Of a DNA stretch of 64,000 nt, positions 11,079-24,045 are shown piece after piece. Within the stretch, counting starts at the first letter, position 1; the number at the start of each line of letters is the position of its first letter. The stretch is from Gavia stellata. Taxonomy: Eukaryota; Chordata; Aves; Gaviiformes; Gaviidae. The stretch is taken from NCBI RefSeq assembly GCF_030936135.1, contig NC_082600.1, positions 26,419,943 to 26,483,942 on the forward strand, written 5' to 3'. The notes beneath the pieces were generated by a model that had not been told where the DNA came from, searched no databases, and saw only the letters and a list, made by a program, of their open reading frames with translations. The translations under genes were made by a program, and so were the position numbers.

Positions 11079-14000
11079 ACTTTTAAAGCAAAAAGAGCTG
11101 GATATGGAATCAGGAGCCCTCCTCACCTGTGCAGTGCTCAGCTTCATCCTGCTTCACTCTTCTTGTGCTGCCATACCTCTCCTTGCTGATGAGCATATCC
11201 CACCTTAACCCTGCTCTGCCCTACATGTAGTGTAGGAAGAGGGCAGGCAAGGGCTCTGCGAATGCTCCTGGATTCTATGATTGGTGGCAGATTTAGGGAC
11301 AACAGTTTCTTTGGCCCCCAGCAGATGTGCATGGGCTAACAGCAATTTTTCACATGCTGATACATTGTCACCGTCACACACAAACCCCTGGAATTGAAAG
11401 CCAAGTTATCCTTCTAGATTCAGTCCCTCTTTTTACCAGTTTCTCTGTTTCAAACCACCCTTATTCACTCTGGATCTCTTAGGGAACTTGAGGATTTGAA
11501 GTGATGACGGTAAACTGCAACCTGGATAGCTTTTTTCCTTCTGTGCTGTATTACTTCAAGGAGGCTGGGTAAGTCCTCTGCATGCTCAGAATCCAACTTC
11601 CTACTGGACAGGTTTCTTGGAAGAAAATGCAGCAGACAGCTATGTTCTCTAGAGTCAGATCTCAGGATAAATAGGTCTGAATTGTGTTGGTCCCATATGA
11701 GGTATCAATGCTATGTCTTTGTCTTATCACTCCACTCCTCCCCCTTCGCAAACCCAAAACACTTTCTCTGAATAATCACAACTGCACTGATTTCTTCCCT
11801 CTGCAAGGGAGCCTGGAGCCTGCACCGATATTTTTAGGTAACCCACTTGCTCAGTTTTCTTTCCCCTCTGTGAATAGATCCTTCGCTTATTCTAACTCAT
11901 ACTGCCACACACATTCCTTGTCTTGTTCTGGCACTCTCTCAGAACTGTAAATGCAGCACCTACTGCTTAGATACAGGGCTACACTACCACTTTATGCTGT
12001 TCTTTGTGTCTGGGCTCTCCCAGGGCTGTACACACTATGACCAGAAGTACAGAGCTAGAGACCACAAGGAGACCTAGATAAAAGTAGTAAGTGGTTGAAG
12101 TACTATGTAGGAAGCCAAGCAAAAATTCCAATTAGTATTGTTATGATTATTCATCAAAGCTGATAAAGATCCCATTCCAAAGGAAGGGGGTAAGAGACCC
12201 AGCCAGCAAAGGAAGGTAACTACAACTGAAGAAGTTTATCATCCAAATTCCCTCCTGTTTTGCTGTGACAGGTGGCATAAAATATCACTACTCTGACATG
12301 AGGAGGCTTTGGTGCCAAGTTTGTGGAAGTACAAACAACAAAACCAGTGACAAGGCAGAAGAGGATCAGTCAGTCCTTGTGTGGCTGTGTCCAACCCACA
12401 CTGCTGCTGTCTCAAAGGAGTTTCCCCTTTGGTTCTAACCATATCCTGCTTTCTCATTCTTCCCGTCTTCTGCTTTGGGAATCTTAGGAATGTCTTTTTA
12501 CACATCTTTCAGACTGTGTGCTTTGTCCTACACAACTGCTTTTCTTCCTCATGCTTTCCATTCTCGTTCCCAGTCTTTCTGTTTCCCTTTCCTTTTTATT
12601 TTGGCCCACAAACAACCCCCTTCCCCAGCATGTCAACAGCAGTGGGAAGTAACCTAATTAATAGTTCCTTGATAGCCTACCCCACACACATGCACACCCA
12701 TCCCCCCAGCATCCCATTGGCAATTCAACAGCCCTCTCTAAAGAAAGGAAAATATTTCCATACTAATTAATAACAACATTGGGTATTTCTGGGCGGAAGG
12801 ATCTGGGATTCCCATCTGGGCCTAGATCTCTCGAGCTGACAGAGCAATTGTACCTCAAAGCACATTTCCTTTTCCAAATCCTTGTGTCATTAACTGTTTA
12901 CAGTGCTCTCTATATCAAACATCTTTGTCAGCCTGGCTTGTACGTTAGCTGGTATCTTTGCAATTGAGTTCAGGATGAATTCCTTCAGTACTGAGCCTGT
13001 GTCTATCTTTCAGCACATGGCACTTGCTCATAAACCTACATTGCTTCCCTTCTCTCTTCTCCATCAGGATTCACATGAGCCAAGGACTTTTCCATGCTGT
13101 GGTTCTCAAAGGATACAGATGCTACTAGATCCATTTAAAATGTCTCTGCTGCTTGACAACCCCTGACATACTCTTCATTGTCTCTGTTTCTGCCACAACC
13201 ACTGGTTAAAAAAAATCAAGCACTGTTTTCGAAGCATGTCTACAGAGGAGTAGTTCTCAGTGCTGACTGATCTACAGCACAGATTTTTTTTTTTATATGT
13301 AGTAGGATAGTCCCACTCCTGTCTTCACACAGGAGAAGGGAAAGGTAGGAAATGCTTCACTGAGGACTGTGTTGAGAGATGGGCTTCCAAAGAAGAAAGG
13401 GAGCATATGTGAATTTTGCTATCCCGTCCTGGAATCACCAAAAAGGGAGAGTTGTGTCTCCTGCCTCTAGAGTTGACCTGAGGCAACATGACTAGTTGCT
13501 TCTTCTGCATCACAGGCCAGCAAAAGAGTGAAAAGCAAATAAAGAAAAGTGTGGGAAACACTGGTGCTTCTGAAAAAATGCAAGAGACAGAGCTCTTCCT
13601 GGTGAGAAAAAACAACAGAGGTCCTATACCACCTATCAGCTCCTTAAAGCTATGACAAATAAGCAAGAGTATTTCCTAGAAGCCCTATACTGACAGCATT
13701 GTATTGGGAGACACCAGTATTGAAGTGAGACTGCCAGACCCCATGCCACACAATGGAGGACAGGAGGCTGTCTCCAGGGTCTGCTGAAGTAGCAGAAACA
13801 GCAGCAGCAGCTACAGAAAGGTTCACAACAAGCAAGAAGCGGCCTACAAGCATGGGTCTGTCTCTTACACAGAGTGAGCTGGACAAATACTTTCAGAGAA
13901 GCATTTAGATAAAATAAATGCACAAGGAGCACATTTACTAAGCAGTGGGCCAGTGAAAGGCTTCTTCAAAACAGAGTAATAAGGAAGGAATGGTAAAACA

Positions 14001-14280
14001 GAATAAAGAAGGGAGATAAGTGAGGTGCCTCCACTTATTCTGTCACTGCAGCGCTGCCTACACAGCCTTTGCTGTGTCACATACTCCACGTGTCCATTTC
14101 CCATGCCAGCCTTCTGCTGAAGAGCAGTTTATCCCACAGCTGCTGCCCAAGCCTCACTGCATCCCCGCTGTTAGCAGTGCCTGCCTAGCCACAGTCTTGC
14201 CCAGTCTCCCCCATCTCCACAACCAACCATCCTTGTACAGCAAAGCCTTATACAGTGAAGCACACATTTCCATCCACGAG

Positions 14281-14390
14281 GCTGAAAGAAGGAAAGATGG
14301 AAGAAATGAAGGAAGAAAGGATCCCTTGTAACGGAGGAGGAAGAAGGATGGAGATGGAGGCAAATAGGAGGGAGAGTGAGAGGGGCCATA
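14281..14390. repeat. Purine-rich (GA/GGA) tract
   Basis: A strongly purine-biased stretch of GAAGGAAAG-, GGAGGAAGAAGG- and GGAGGGAG-type words, with one short pyrimidine interruption at about 14322. It abuts the CpG-dense block at 14395. Confidence 0.85.
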
Positions 14391-14394
14391 AATT

Positions 14395-14575
14395 CCCTTC
14401 TAATTCCAAATAATTCCGATTACACGGATGAGTAGTTTTCAATCAGAAAGATAATCTCAAAGATAGATGGCAGGATAATTGCTCGTCGGCGCGACGTAAA
14501 TATTGTGTCGTTTCTATTAATCTCAGCGAATCGGGTGTCAGGGTTGTCACTCATTCATCAAAACAAATTAAAAAA
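14395..14575. promoter_or_regulatory. Candidate conserved non-coding element, CpG-dense in AT-rich DNA
   Basis: Between 14484 and 14533 there are eight CpG dinucleotides inside otherwise AT-rich text with several TAATT/ATTAAT homeodomain-type cores; two more CpG lie at 14417 and 14425. Methylated vertebrate DNA loses CpG quickly, so their survival in an AT-rich block suggests selection or lack of methylation. No coding frame, repeat or splice pattern explains it. Enhancer function is inference. Confidence 0.45.
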
Positions 14576-17500
14576 AAACATATTAAAAAAAGAGAGAGAT
14601 GCTGGAGGGAGGGGGATGTGTATCCAATAAGCAGCTGAAGGCGTGCAAGGTAATGAATGCTGCTTACATGCTGTTTGTATTTTTTGGTTTATAAAAGCTA
14701 AAGGTAACTCATGCAGTAGGTCTTTATTAACCTCTCAGTAGGGACTGCAAGGGGCACTGCTGCATGCAGAACAGAGCAATAGGGCTGCAGAATGGGACTG
14801 TGGTTCCACAACAGGGGGAAGGAAGTGGACAACATGCCCTAGATATTTGGGCTGAATAGTCTGGGCATTAACAACAGGCAGGAGATACTGCAGAATCACA
14901 GTACCTGTGAGAAAGGATACAGATTACAGCAAAAAACAAAGGCAGTGCCTCCACCTGCCATGTACAGGAGTGGCAGGGAAGAGAGTGTGATGTTGGGAGG
15001 TCAGCAAGCAGGGCACACAGTACTCCTTGGTGCAATTTCCCCACTGGCTGCAAGACGACAGCATGTCTCCGCCCCACTGCTATATCCCCTGTCTCCCTAG
15101 CATCGCATCCCCAGGCATTGTGCACCCCCCTCTCCCTACCCTTGCAACCTGCCTGACCTCAGGCACCCTCTTCACAGGGCAAATACAACCCCTTTGTCCA
15201 CTGGCCAGCCGCTGACTAGTGTATCGGCTTAGTTCATTTCCGCTGACCCAGCAGGACCAATCCTCCACCCCACACCCCCACCCAGCACTCTCCGTCTCTC
15301 CTGGGACCCCTCACTTGCCTGGGAGAGTGTCCTGGTCTGGGACCTACAGGTAACAGCTTGGGTCACACACTGGTCAGTCACCAGTGTTTCCCAACTAACT
15401 GCACAGAGCAGTTCCTCAGGAAGACCCTCATCCCACTCTGATATCCCTTCCCTGAGGGTTGACACCTCTTTCCCCAGGTTAGGAGCCCTAGCCTTAGCTT
15501 CTGCACATGAGATTTTCTCTAGCGGATGCTGGTGTGGAACTACCACTCACATCACACAGCTGGCACAGCTTTATTGGTGGAGATCAGGTTGGACCAAGCA
15601 ACTGCAAAGAAAAGGCTCCCCATACAACTTTCTACTTACCCAAGGACATAGTCACATTTTTCCAAGAGTGGAAAACTTAGACAGTAGCCTCCAGCCATGA
15701 CTTCTTGTGCTGCAACCCACAAAAGCTGGTGAACCAGTTAAGGCTAGATAAGCATTTGGACAAATCACTTCTGCAGTAAACTGAGCTGTGGGCAGGAAAC
15801 AGTTCATAACTGTGCAGGGAGGTTCTCCAAGCCAGGACTGTTTGAGCCTGCTGCTCACTGCTGTGATGTGACAGGGAGCCCTTTCAGTGCATCACGATCA
15901 TTTATAGTCACTGAAGTGGTGCTCTTTGAACAAGTCACCTCAGTTTGCTGTTGCCCATGTAGCATTTTTGTGGGCCTTGAAGAAAACTGTTCCTTTTCCT
16001 GCCTGCAGTCTGGAGTGGCCAAAACACTGCCTGAAGCTTGTGCTCTGACTGACATATCAGAAGTACTTTGGGATGAAAGAAATGCAAATGTATTATGTTT
16101 TTAGACCAGACTTCATTTGTCAACTAGGACAAGTTTTGCCCTCCTGAGCTCCAGGAAGAAGCTGACAGGTTTTGGCTGTAAGTTAGCTTAGTGCTTTGCA
16201 AACAGCCCGCTAACACAAGGACCTGAACCAGTGCCCAGGGGCTGTCTTCGCTAAACGGATTCAAAAAATGCTAATATTTCATCCTTGGTCGCGTCAGTGT
16301 TTCTGTTCATTTACTGCTGTTGTTTGCTAAGTGAACTTTTTTATTTAAAAAGCCATTCTGTGTGTAGCTCCTGTTGAAAGTTGGAACCAAATTCCCCAAG
16401 GATGTCCTTATGCCAGGCTATGGTAGAACTGGTCCCAATGTAGGCCAAGAATCATTAGAATTGAGTGCTGTTCTCACTGCACAGTCCTCTGGGACAGAGG
16501 GAGCAGGGAGACTTGTCCCAGCAATACTTTTAACCTGTCAATCCAGCCAGCAACGCAATATCCGCTGGGGATTTCAGCTGCTTCTGTGATCCTGCCTTAT
16601 CTCCTACATCCCCCGGCGTGCCCGCCACTCGGTGAAATGTCACTTCTCTCTCCGCTTCTTCCAAGATGGAAGTAAACTTGTGTGCCTGGCAGGGGGGCTG
16701 ACAGACATGAGCTGAAAGGCTGTCAAGGACCCACTGAAAAGCGGGCAAGCCACACTGTGTCAAATTTCGGGGTCTAACACTGCAGCTTTCTGTCTGCTCT
16801 CAGGGTAGCTCTAAATGGAGCCTTTGATAGGCAGCCAGGCAGCTGTCATCACAGGGTCAGCCTCACAAGCAGGAGGGTAGGAGCACCTGGGAAGCACATG
16901 CCAGTGAGCAGAGAATAGCAGCAGTATTGTAAGGTTGGGTACTGCAGGGAACCAGGAACACTGGAATGGGGGGAGAGTCCAGCATTGGACAATGGGATAC
17001 ACCAAGTGCATCCATCCACAAGTCCTGGAGAAACCTCAGTTCCACGACGACTTCTCAGGAGTGAAGTGTCCCACAAAACCAGCCTCCTACTAACTCCTCA
17101 GTGCTCATTTCCGTCTCTAAGAAATTAACCTAAAGGAGACTCCTCAAGGGGAAAGAGTGCAAAGGCAATTATCTTCGATAAGTACCCAACGTCATTTCCC
17201 ACTTCCCATGGGTGGGGACTGTAGTAGCCTTTGACTTCCCCATGGTTGGAGTCAGGGCACCTAAACATGACTTGATGCTCGAGAAGAGTATGCCTGTTCC
17301 CAGTATGTCACAGCTTTCCCAGTGAGCACCTGGATGGGTCCCTACTGCAAAAGGCTGAGCTCACCCATGATGGATGTGAGGGAAGAATAAAATGCCACAC
17401 TGAAGGGGATCTCCATGATTCCCTCACTCAAGGGCCTGATCCCTATACCCATGCAAGTGTGAGTTACAATTATGAACTTAATTAATTACAACCATATAAA

Positions 17501-18127
17501 CTATATACAACTATACATAAATAATTAATTTACAGCTACCAATTAAGCCAGTTCTCTCACTCTGGAACAAGAGTTGGTCTTTTGCTTAGTAGACTTCTTT
17601 CAAGGTACATCTGAAACAGCTTGGCGAAGTAACCAGCTGACAATCTGGACCTTCAGGTAATGCTTTTTTTCAGAGTCACTCTTGGAAAACCAGCATCTGT
17701 GGAGTGCAAGTTCTGTCACAAATGAGAAACTGGATGAAACCGAAAATGTTAGTAAAGAATGAACAGCTAGGCTTCAGCATGAGACCAGGTCAAAAGCTCA
17801 GTCACACCAGGGTCTATGCTAGGACTACTGAGGTATACTATGAGTGACCTGGAAACTGAGAAAAACGGGTGATAGAAAACTGCAGATGACAGTTTAAATT
17901 AATCAAGGTAAAAGTGGACTGAGAAGAACCTCAGATTGACAAAGGTGGATAGAAAGGCAGACAATTGTGGGTGAAATCCACTGTCAGCCAAAGCCAGGCA
18001 ATCCAGACTGCCCTTAGACAGCACTTCCATAGGGCTGGAGTTTCCAAATGAATACAGGAAACAGACAGTTCAATGGAAATGACCTTTCACTCTACAGGGG
18101 TGGCAAGGAAAAAAAAAAACCACCTGC

Positions 18128-18152
18128 GGGGGGCAGGGACAGGGACGGGGGG
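18128..18152 (+). other. Canonical G-quadruplex motif
   Basis: Four G-runs of 6, 3, 3 and 6 bases are separated by loops of 2, 3 and 2 bases, fitting the G3+ N1-7 rule with short loops, which favours a stable structure. It directly follows an A-run (about 18108-18119) in otherwise ordinary non-coding DNA. Confidence 0.85.
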
Positions 18153-20739
18153 AAGCACTCATTCAGATACGCCAGGAAGGAAATACTAAGCGATAATGGA
18201 TAGGAATTTTTGTCCCTATGTTCTGTGCTCTACAGTAGCACTATCTCTGAATGCTGGAGGAATCTCTTAGAGGAAACATCTCTGCTGTCCTTCTTTTTCC
18301 TTCCCTAGGTACTACCATAAAAAGCACAGGGGAACCATGCCCTCAGAGAGAGCTACCATAGTCAGTTAGCACTGAATATCTTCCAGAAGAGAACAGAAAC
18401 AGGAATGCAAAGCTGGGAGAGAAAAGTGCCTGGAGAATATAGAATATATGAAGCCATGTTAACTCATGGGACTTACCCCCACCAGGTAGCGCTGAAGGTA
18501 CAGATTAAGCAGGATTAAATATAGGATCAGATATATGAATCTGATGTGATCTATACAGGCTCTCCAGTCCTCTATTCTGTCACTGACAGCAGCCAAAACT
18601 TTCTACAAGAACCTCATAGTAGTTTGGGACAATCTACCTCTTCTCGTAAAATTATCATCCTGACACTCAGAGATGCAGTTAAAACTCATAAACTGGTAAG
18701 ACACTGGATATCAGAGAATAATGGTGCACCCAACCCCACATCAGTGACTGGATGCCAGCTGAGGGAGCCTCCCACAGGCTTTATGGATAAATTGGGTGGC
18801 AACTCCTTGGCCTAAGTGCCTGATTTGTCTTTAGGCTTTGTGTACTGACACAATAGCTGTTTCTACCTCTGAAGTTCCTACAGAAAGACATGAGAACTGT
18901 CCAGAGCTGTCCCGTGAGCTTGCCAAGGCACCACCAGCTGGACCCACCTTCTTGGAAAAAAGGCCATGAATATCCAAAATGGGAGGCTGAAGCCAACCTC
19001 AAAAACAGCAGAAGAAAAAAACCTTACCCCCAAACTTGACTCTTCTGGAGCATCAACCACCCTGGGAAACAGCACTCAGGAGCAGGGAGATAATTTGTGC
19101 AAGCTGGTGTGATTGATAACTTCTATGCTTCTACATGTCACCCCACCTAGCTCTATTTCAAGTGTTGGATGGCTCCTTTCAGTGTAACTCTCCTGCACCT
19201 TCTTCTCTCCAGACCTCCTGCCTCTGCCTCTAGATGAGGAGATAGGTGTGTACACCAAAAGCTGCAGCAAGGTAAGTCTGCCTTGCGACCCAGAGGCAGA
19301 ACAACTGTGCTGGTCATGTGAACCCAGCTTGCAGAGGTCAGGCTGGAAAGCACTGCAGGGTATAAAAAGCCATTAAAGGAAAAAATGATAAGCTTCCTTC
19401 CCTTGTTACATTTCCCAGCTCTGCCTCACCCTTCCATGACCTTTACAGACTGGCAAACCACTCCTGCTGAAATCCCCCCTCTTGCACACAGCATTTCCCA
19501 CATAATTAACAGCCCAGGATCGGCCAGCTCCATTTGGTGGCTGCCCAAACACGGTCTGAACTGAGCAGCAGTACCTCATTGAGACCGTGTTGTAAAAGTG
19601 GTTCTTGGGCCTGTCAGAAACAATGCTACCCTACGAAACAGATTTAATATATATTCCCTTTAACCTTCTCACCTCTCCCTGTGCCACTGAGGATGGGATA
19701 GGCACAACAGAACCTCTCCAGACTGGTGAGATGCATGGTACAACCTCACTCTGAGGAAAGTTCATTCACTTCACCTCAGCCTTTGCCAGCCTCGCCTGAG
19801 CACTACAAAGGCTGTGTAGAGACTTCATCACTACTGTGAGCACCTGTGGGGACATCCATGACCCTGCTCACTGGAAAGCCCCCACACAGAGCAGCACAGC
19901 ACTCACAGCACCCAGCCGTGAGAGAGACATGCAGAACTGCTCTTCAATGGATGGATTTTCAGAGTCCTCCCACATCACCTCACTGTCCAGAGCTGCAACC
20001 TATGGTTGGTGGGGGATGTAGGGGCATGTTTACCACATGTCCCAGCTGAACAGGAAAATCAGAGGCATAAGGAAGCACAACCTGCAGCAATGGCCCAACA
20101 CAGTCTAGGCTGACAATGAGGCAGATTCCCCAACAGCACAAGGAGTGAATGTTAACCTCACCCTACTGCTCCCTTTTGTCTCTCAAATGCTAACCAGACA
20201 AAATACACAGGGAGAGTCCAATGTCCCAACAAAAACATGGGACTACCAGGCCTGGGCCTGGCTCACTCACATTAACACCTCCCTAGCACCAACATCATTA
20301 CTTTCCTGCTTCTCTTTCTCTACCAGAAGTTTCCCTGGGGATGGTGTTGACCAGGAGGCCACGTTTGAGCAGCTCTCTGGAGATGCTGGGAGGGGAGCAC
20401 TGAAGAAGGCCAGAGCAGGTTGGTTATATTCCATTTGGTTATTGACTTCACTCATTTCCTCCCCTGTCATTCTCCTGCTCCTGCATAGCAGTAAAATCCT
20501 TTTGCTCCCATCCCTGCTCCCCATTCAGATCCCTTCTGACACTGTGATTAGCTACATTGGCCTGAGGGCACCCTAAAGATGGAGGTCCTTACAGAGACAT
20601 GGGCCCAGTCTTTTAGGTTTCTCCTCTCCATTTATCATGTTCAATGTGGTTTTCTTTTACTTGCACGTGTCCTGGCAGCAGAGACCTTTATTTCTTACCT
20701 TTGTTTCTAATTTCAAATCGCTTTGCATCTCCACACTGC

Positions 20740-21085
20740 AGTCACTGGTTACAGTGCTCCCAATTTAGTATCCTTTGCAGAGTTAATTAATCATCTGTTT
20801 ACCTCCTCTTCCATATATCTAATGAAAAGGATTAATCATACCAGCTTGAATGCGGATCCCTGTCCCACCTCACTGGCCATTTCAGGCTATTAAACACCAG
20901 ATTTTCAATGGCAAAGACCAGATTTTTCTGTCTCAAGCTTGTATGATTCTTTTACAATCATCATCATACTTTAACCAGTTTTAAGTTCCCAGTCCCCCTC
21001 CTATCTGGAGAACAAACACACACTGCTAATGGGATTTCATATAGCAGAATCAAATGCTTCACCAGCACTCAGATGCATGTAAAAT
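20740..21085 (-). mobile_element. Ancient L3/CR1-like LINE fragment (reverse transcriptase region)
   Basis: Plus-strand text reads as a very worn complement of a CR1/L3 reverse transcriptase: TTTAGTATCCTTTGCAGAG followed by TTAATTAATC (the counterpart of the complement of the FADDTKL region), then GGATCCCTGTCCCACCTCACTGG (counterpart of the GVPQGS region complement), and at 21035-21085 a counterpart of the complement of the SKAFDTV region. The order and spacing of these anchors match the family, but identity is low and no frame survives. It is older than the four main CR1 loci. Confidence 0.5.
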
Positions 21086-22709
21086 ATCAGATAAAGAAAA
21101 CGTGAGTGAATAAGCAACAGCAACTGAAAGCCAAGAGCACTTGCCCAACCCGGTTTGTTCTCCATACTGTCTCTACAGATGTCATTACCTGCTCTGAAAA
21201 GCTCCATATCATTCCTTTCACCTCAGTTTCCAAGGAGATATGTCCACTGCAAGAACCCCAATTCTTCCACCATCCCTATCAGCCATCCCTATCCCTTACT
21301 TCCAGCCTCCCTTTAGCACATTTCCCCTGTGAATGTTCTCTTACACAAAAGCCAGGGGTAGGCAAAACAAGGGTACATGCTGAAGAGCTCAAGAATTTGT
21401 ATAAAAGCATCTACAGCAGCTAAAGGTACTTGCATTTCCACATGCAGGCATGCCAGGAGATGTAAGGGTCACATTCTGCCCTGGAAAAATCTCTCACTGC
21501 AAATATCCCCATTTAAAAGATGGAGCAGATGGAAATCCCCTTTTCCCTCTGGGAAAGCACTAGCAGTAGGACAGCTTCTCAGAAGAGCTGCTTTTCTCAC
21601 TGGAAGCCACTGCAGGTGAGCTGACAAAAACAAACCAACATCTGATACTGGGCTGAAACCTGCCCACTTGCCCTGAGGCCAGCAGCAGATCAAAAGAGGT
21701 GCTCCCAATGGCCACCTCTTCCCCTCTCTCAGCCTTATCTCCCTTCTTCCTGGCCTGCCAACAAGGGAATTATCTCTCTAGACTTCTTGCAAGAAGGAAG
21801 TGGACACAGAAAGCTCTCAACATACAGAGGAACTTCGATTACAACTGCTGTGTTTAAGCTGCCTGTGGATCACTAATCACAATGCCAACAGGTACACCTG
21901 GAGAGGAATGAGACCAACGCTCCAGCTCCTTCTCAGTCTGAGGCTTGCAAAAAAAGATGCATTTATTTTTATCTGAACTTCTCTCAAGGAAGAGGGCAGG
22001 GCAAATGTGTCCTTACAACGTGCATGACATTTGCTGGCGTTGGAGTACAGGTCCGTTTTCCTCCTCAAGGAAGGGAAGAGATAAAGAACAGACAGCATGA
22101 GGGTAAATGCCCAAGCATGAAAGCAGATCTCCCTCAGTGAGAGGCAAAGTGACACTACATGGAGTTGCAGGGAAAGGGCTGTAAGGCCCCTGAATCGAAT
22201 CCCTCAGAGATCTTCATTTCTGTGAAATGAATGTACTCGCCCAGAGCCTGTGATTAAGGAGCAAGCAGCAAACCCTCAGCTTCATCAGTCATTGCTTAGA
22301 GGCCAGCTCATGAGAAAACCCACCATGTGCTCTGCCCACCATGCTCTCCTACAACCTGCCTGCCTGTACCTGGCTTTCTCCACTTCAGCATTGCAGCTGA
22401 GGTACTCTGCCTCTTGTTCCATTCCAACCCTCCACTAGCACCTCCATGTCAATTAAACCCCACCTCTGAGATTCCACCTCCACTCCAACCTGCATCTTAG
22501 CCCCTCCTTCCTGGCTTCTCACATCCCTTGGTAGCAAACCTGAGGCAGCCAGGAAGCTCTGTCACCCCATCCATGCACACTGCCAGCTACTCTGTGCTGG
22601 CTGGAGAGCCAGCTGAGGAAAAAGCAGCTGAAAGTAGCTGACTTTACAGACTACAGGTTTTTCTCTCACTTGTAACTTCCTTCTGATCCATTTTCAAGAG
22701 CTTCAAAAT

Positions 22710-24045
22710 CCAGTAAATTAGGGCCAGTCAGCCTCACCTGTGTCCTTGGGAAAATGATGTAGTGAGACTGCTTAGAACATGTTTTGGGCACACGAAGGAG
22801 AAGGTGGTGATTTGGAACAGTCAGTGTGGATATTCCAAGGATAAATCATGCCTGAACAACCTGATTCTCCTCTATGATAAAATGATGGGACTTGTGGACA
22901 AGGGGAGAGGCATAGAAGCCATTTACCTTGACTTCAGCAAAGCATTCAACACTGTTCCCCAGAATGTCTCAAGTCTGATATAAAGCTATTACGAGGGGAC
23001 TATCAGATGGATTAAAAACTGATTGGATGATCAGGCTCAGAGGGCAATGTTTATACACTACCTGGAGGCCAGTAACAAGATGTATGCAGGGGTGTGGGAC
23101 CTGGCCTGTTTAACATCTGTATCAATGACACAGAGGCTGCAACAAGGCACACTCTTATCAAGTTTGCACTTGACACCAAACTGGGGGGACCAGTTGATAT
23201 GCTGAAGGCAAGGCTGCCATCCAGAACGGCCTAGACAGGCTGCAGGAATTAGGCTAACATGAACCTTATGAAATTCAACAAGGACAAATGCAAAGTCCTA
23301 CACCTTGGAAGAAATAATCCACTGTGACAGTATATACTAGGGACTGCCTGGTTGGGTAGCAGCTCTGCTGAAGAGGACCGGGGGGCCTGATAGATAGTAA
23401 GCTGAATATGAGCCAGCAGTATGCCCTGGCAGCAAAAATAGCCAACAGCGCCCTGAGTTGTATTCATGGGACCATAGCCAGTAGGTCAAAGGATGTAGTT
23501 ATTCCACTTCACTTGGCACTTGTCAGACTCTATCTAGAATATGTTGTCCAGATTTGGGGCCCCAGTAGAAGAGAGAGATTGATAAACTGGTGCAGGTTAA
23601 ATGGAGGGTCAGCAATGTGGTCAGCAGACTGGAGCGTTTGCCCTGTGAGGAGAGACTGAGGAAAGTGGGCTTTTTGAGCCTGGAGGAGAAAAGATTGTAG
23701 AGGGACTTAACAGCAGGCTTTCAATAAGGACCTTATCAAGAAGACAGAGACAGGCTCTTTACAGTGGATTGGGGGTTGGCGATACACAACAGATACAAAT
23801 GGAAACAAAAGAGATTCAGACTGGATAGAAGAAAAAGCTTTTCCAGCACAAAGACAGTCAAGCATTGGAAAAAGCTGCACAAACAGGCTGGGCAACCTTC
23901 CTTTTTGGAGGCTTTCAAGATGTAACTGGATAAAGCCCTGAGCAACCAAGTCTGAATTTAGTGTTGAACCTGCTCTAAGCAAGGGACTGTACCAGAGGCC
24001 TCCTGACATCCCTTCCAACCTGAATTATTCTGTAATTTAATGATG
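22710..24045 (+). mobile_element. CR1 LINE, decayed, plus strand, reaching its 3' end
   Basis: It begins inside the reverse transcriptase with a match to the conserved GGCCAGTCAGCCTCACCT stretch. 22762-22983 keeps QCGYSKDKSCLNNL and YLDFSKAFNTVPQ. Near 23159-23187 the catalytic box reads FALDTKLGG instead of FADDTKLGG, so the first aspartate is lost. Later pieces match the CR1 C-terminal region (MKFNKDKCKVLHLG-like at about 23268-23310; RLYLEYVVQIWGP at about 23524-23562). The 3' end is visible as CCCTTCCAACCTGAATTATTCTGT near 24008-24032, after dropping CR1-like text at both sides. Multiple stops and frameshifts show it is old. The exact left boundary is uncertain by tens of bases. Confidence 0.9.

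Larger units (their letters stand above)
4961..14280. other. Non-coding DNA, 5-14.3 kb
   Basis: It holds the CpG-rich island at 5930-6270, the inverted repeat at 8722-8775, the (ATT)n tract at 9965-9998 and a possible MITE relic at 10085-10200. ORFs here are short and overlap in opposite strands, with no consistent splice or motif support. CCAATTAGTATTG and the following TCATCAAAGCTGATAAAG at about 12129-12170 contain homeodomain-, TCF- and GATA-type cores but are short. Confidence 0.5.
14576..22709. other. Non-coding DNA, 14.6-22.7 kb
   Basis: It holds the G-quadruplex motif at 18128-18152, an AT-rich patch at about 17456-17545 and the ancient LINE fragment at 20740-21085. A 143-codon plus-strand ORF at 20145-20576 lacks motifs and has an opposing ORF; I treat it as chance. 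Confidence 0.5.

Noticed and set aside
13081..13270. hAT/Charlie-type terminal repeats (GTGGTTCTCAAAGG and GTAGTTCTCAG)
   Set aside because: The strings are too short, and the ends do not form a proper inverted pair.
20145..20576. 143-codon plus-strand ORF opposed by an 85-codon minus ORF
   Set aside because: Ser/Leu-rich from low-complexity C/T-rich DNA, with no motif.
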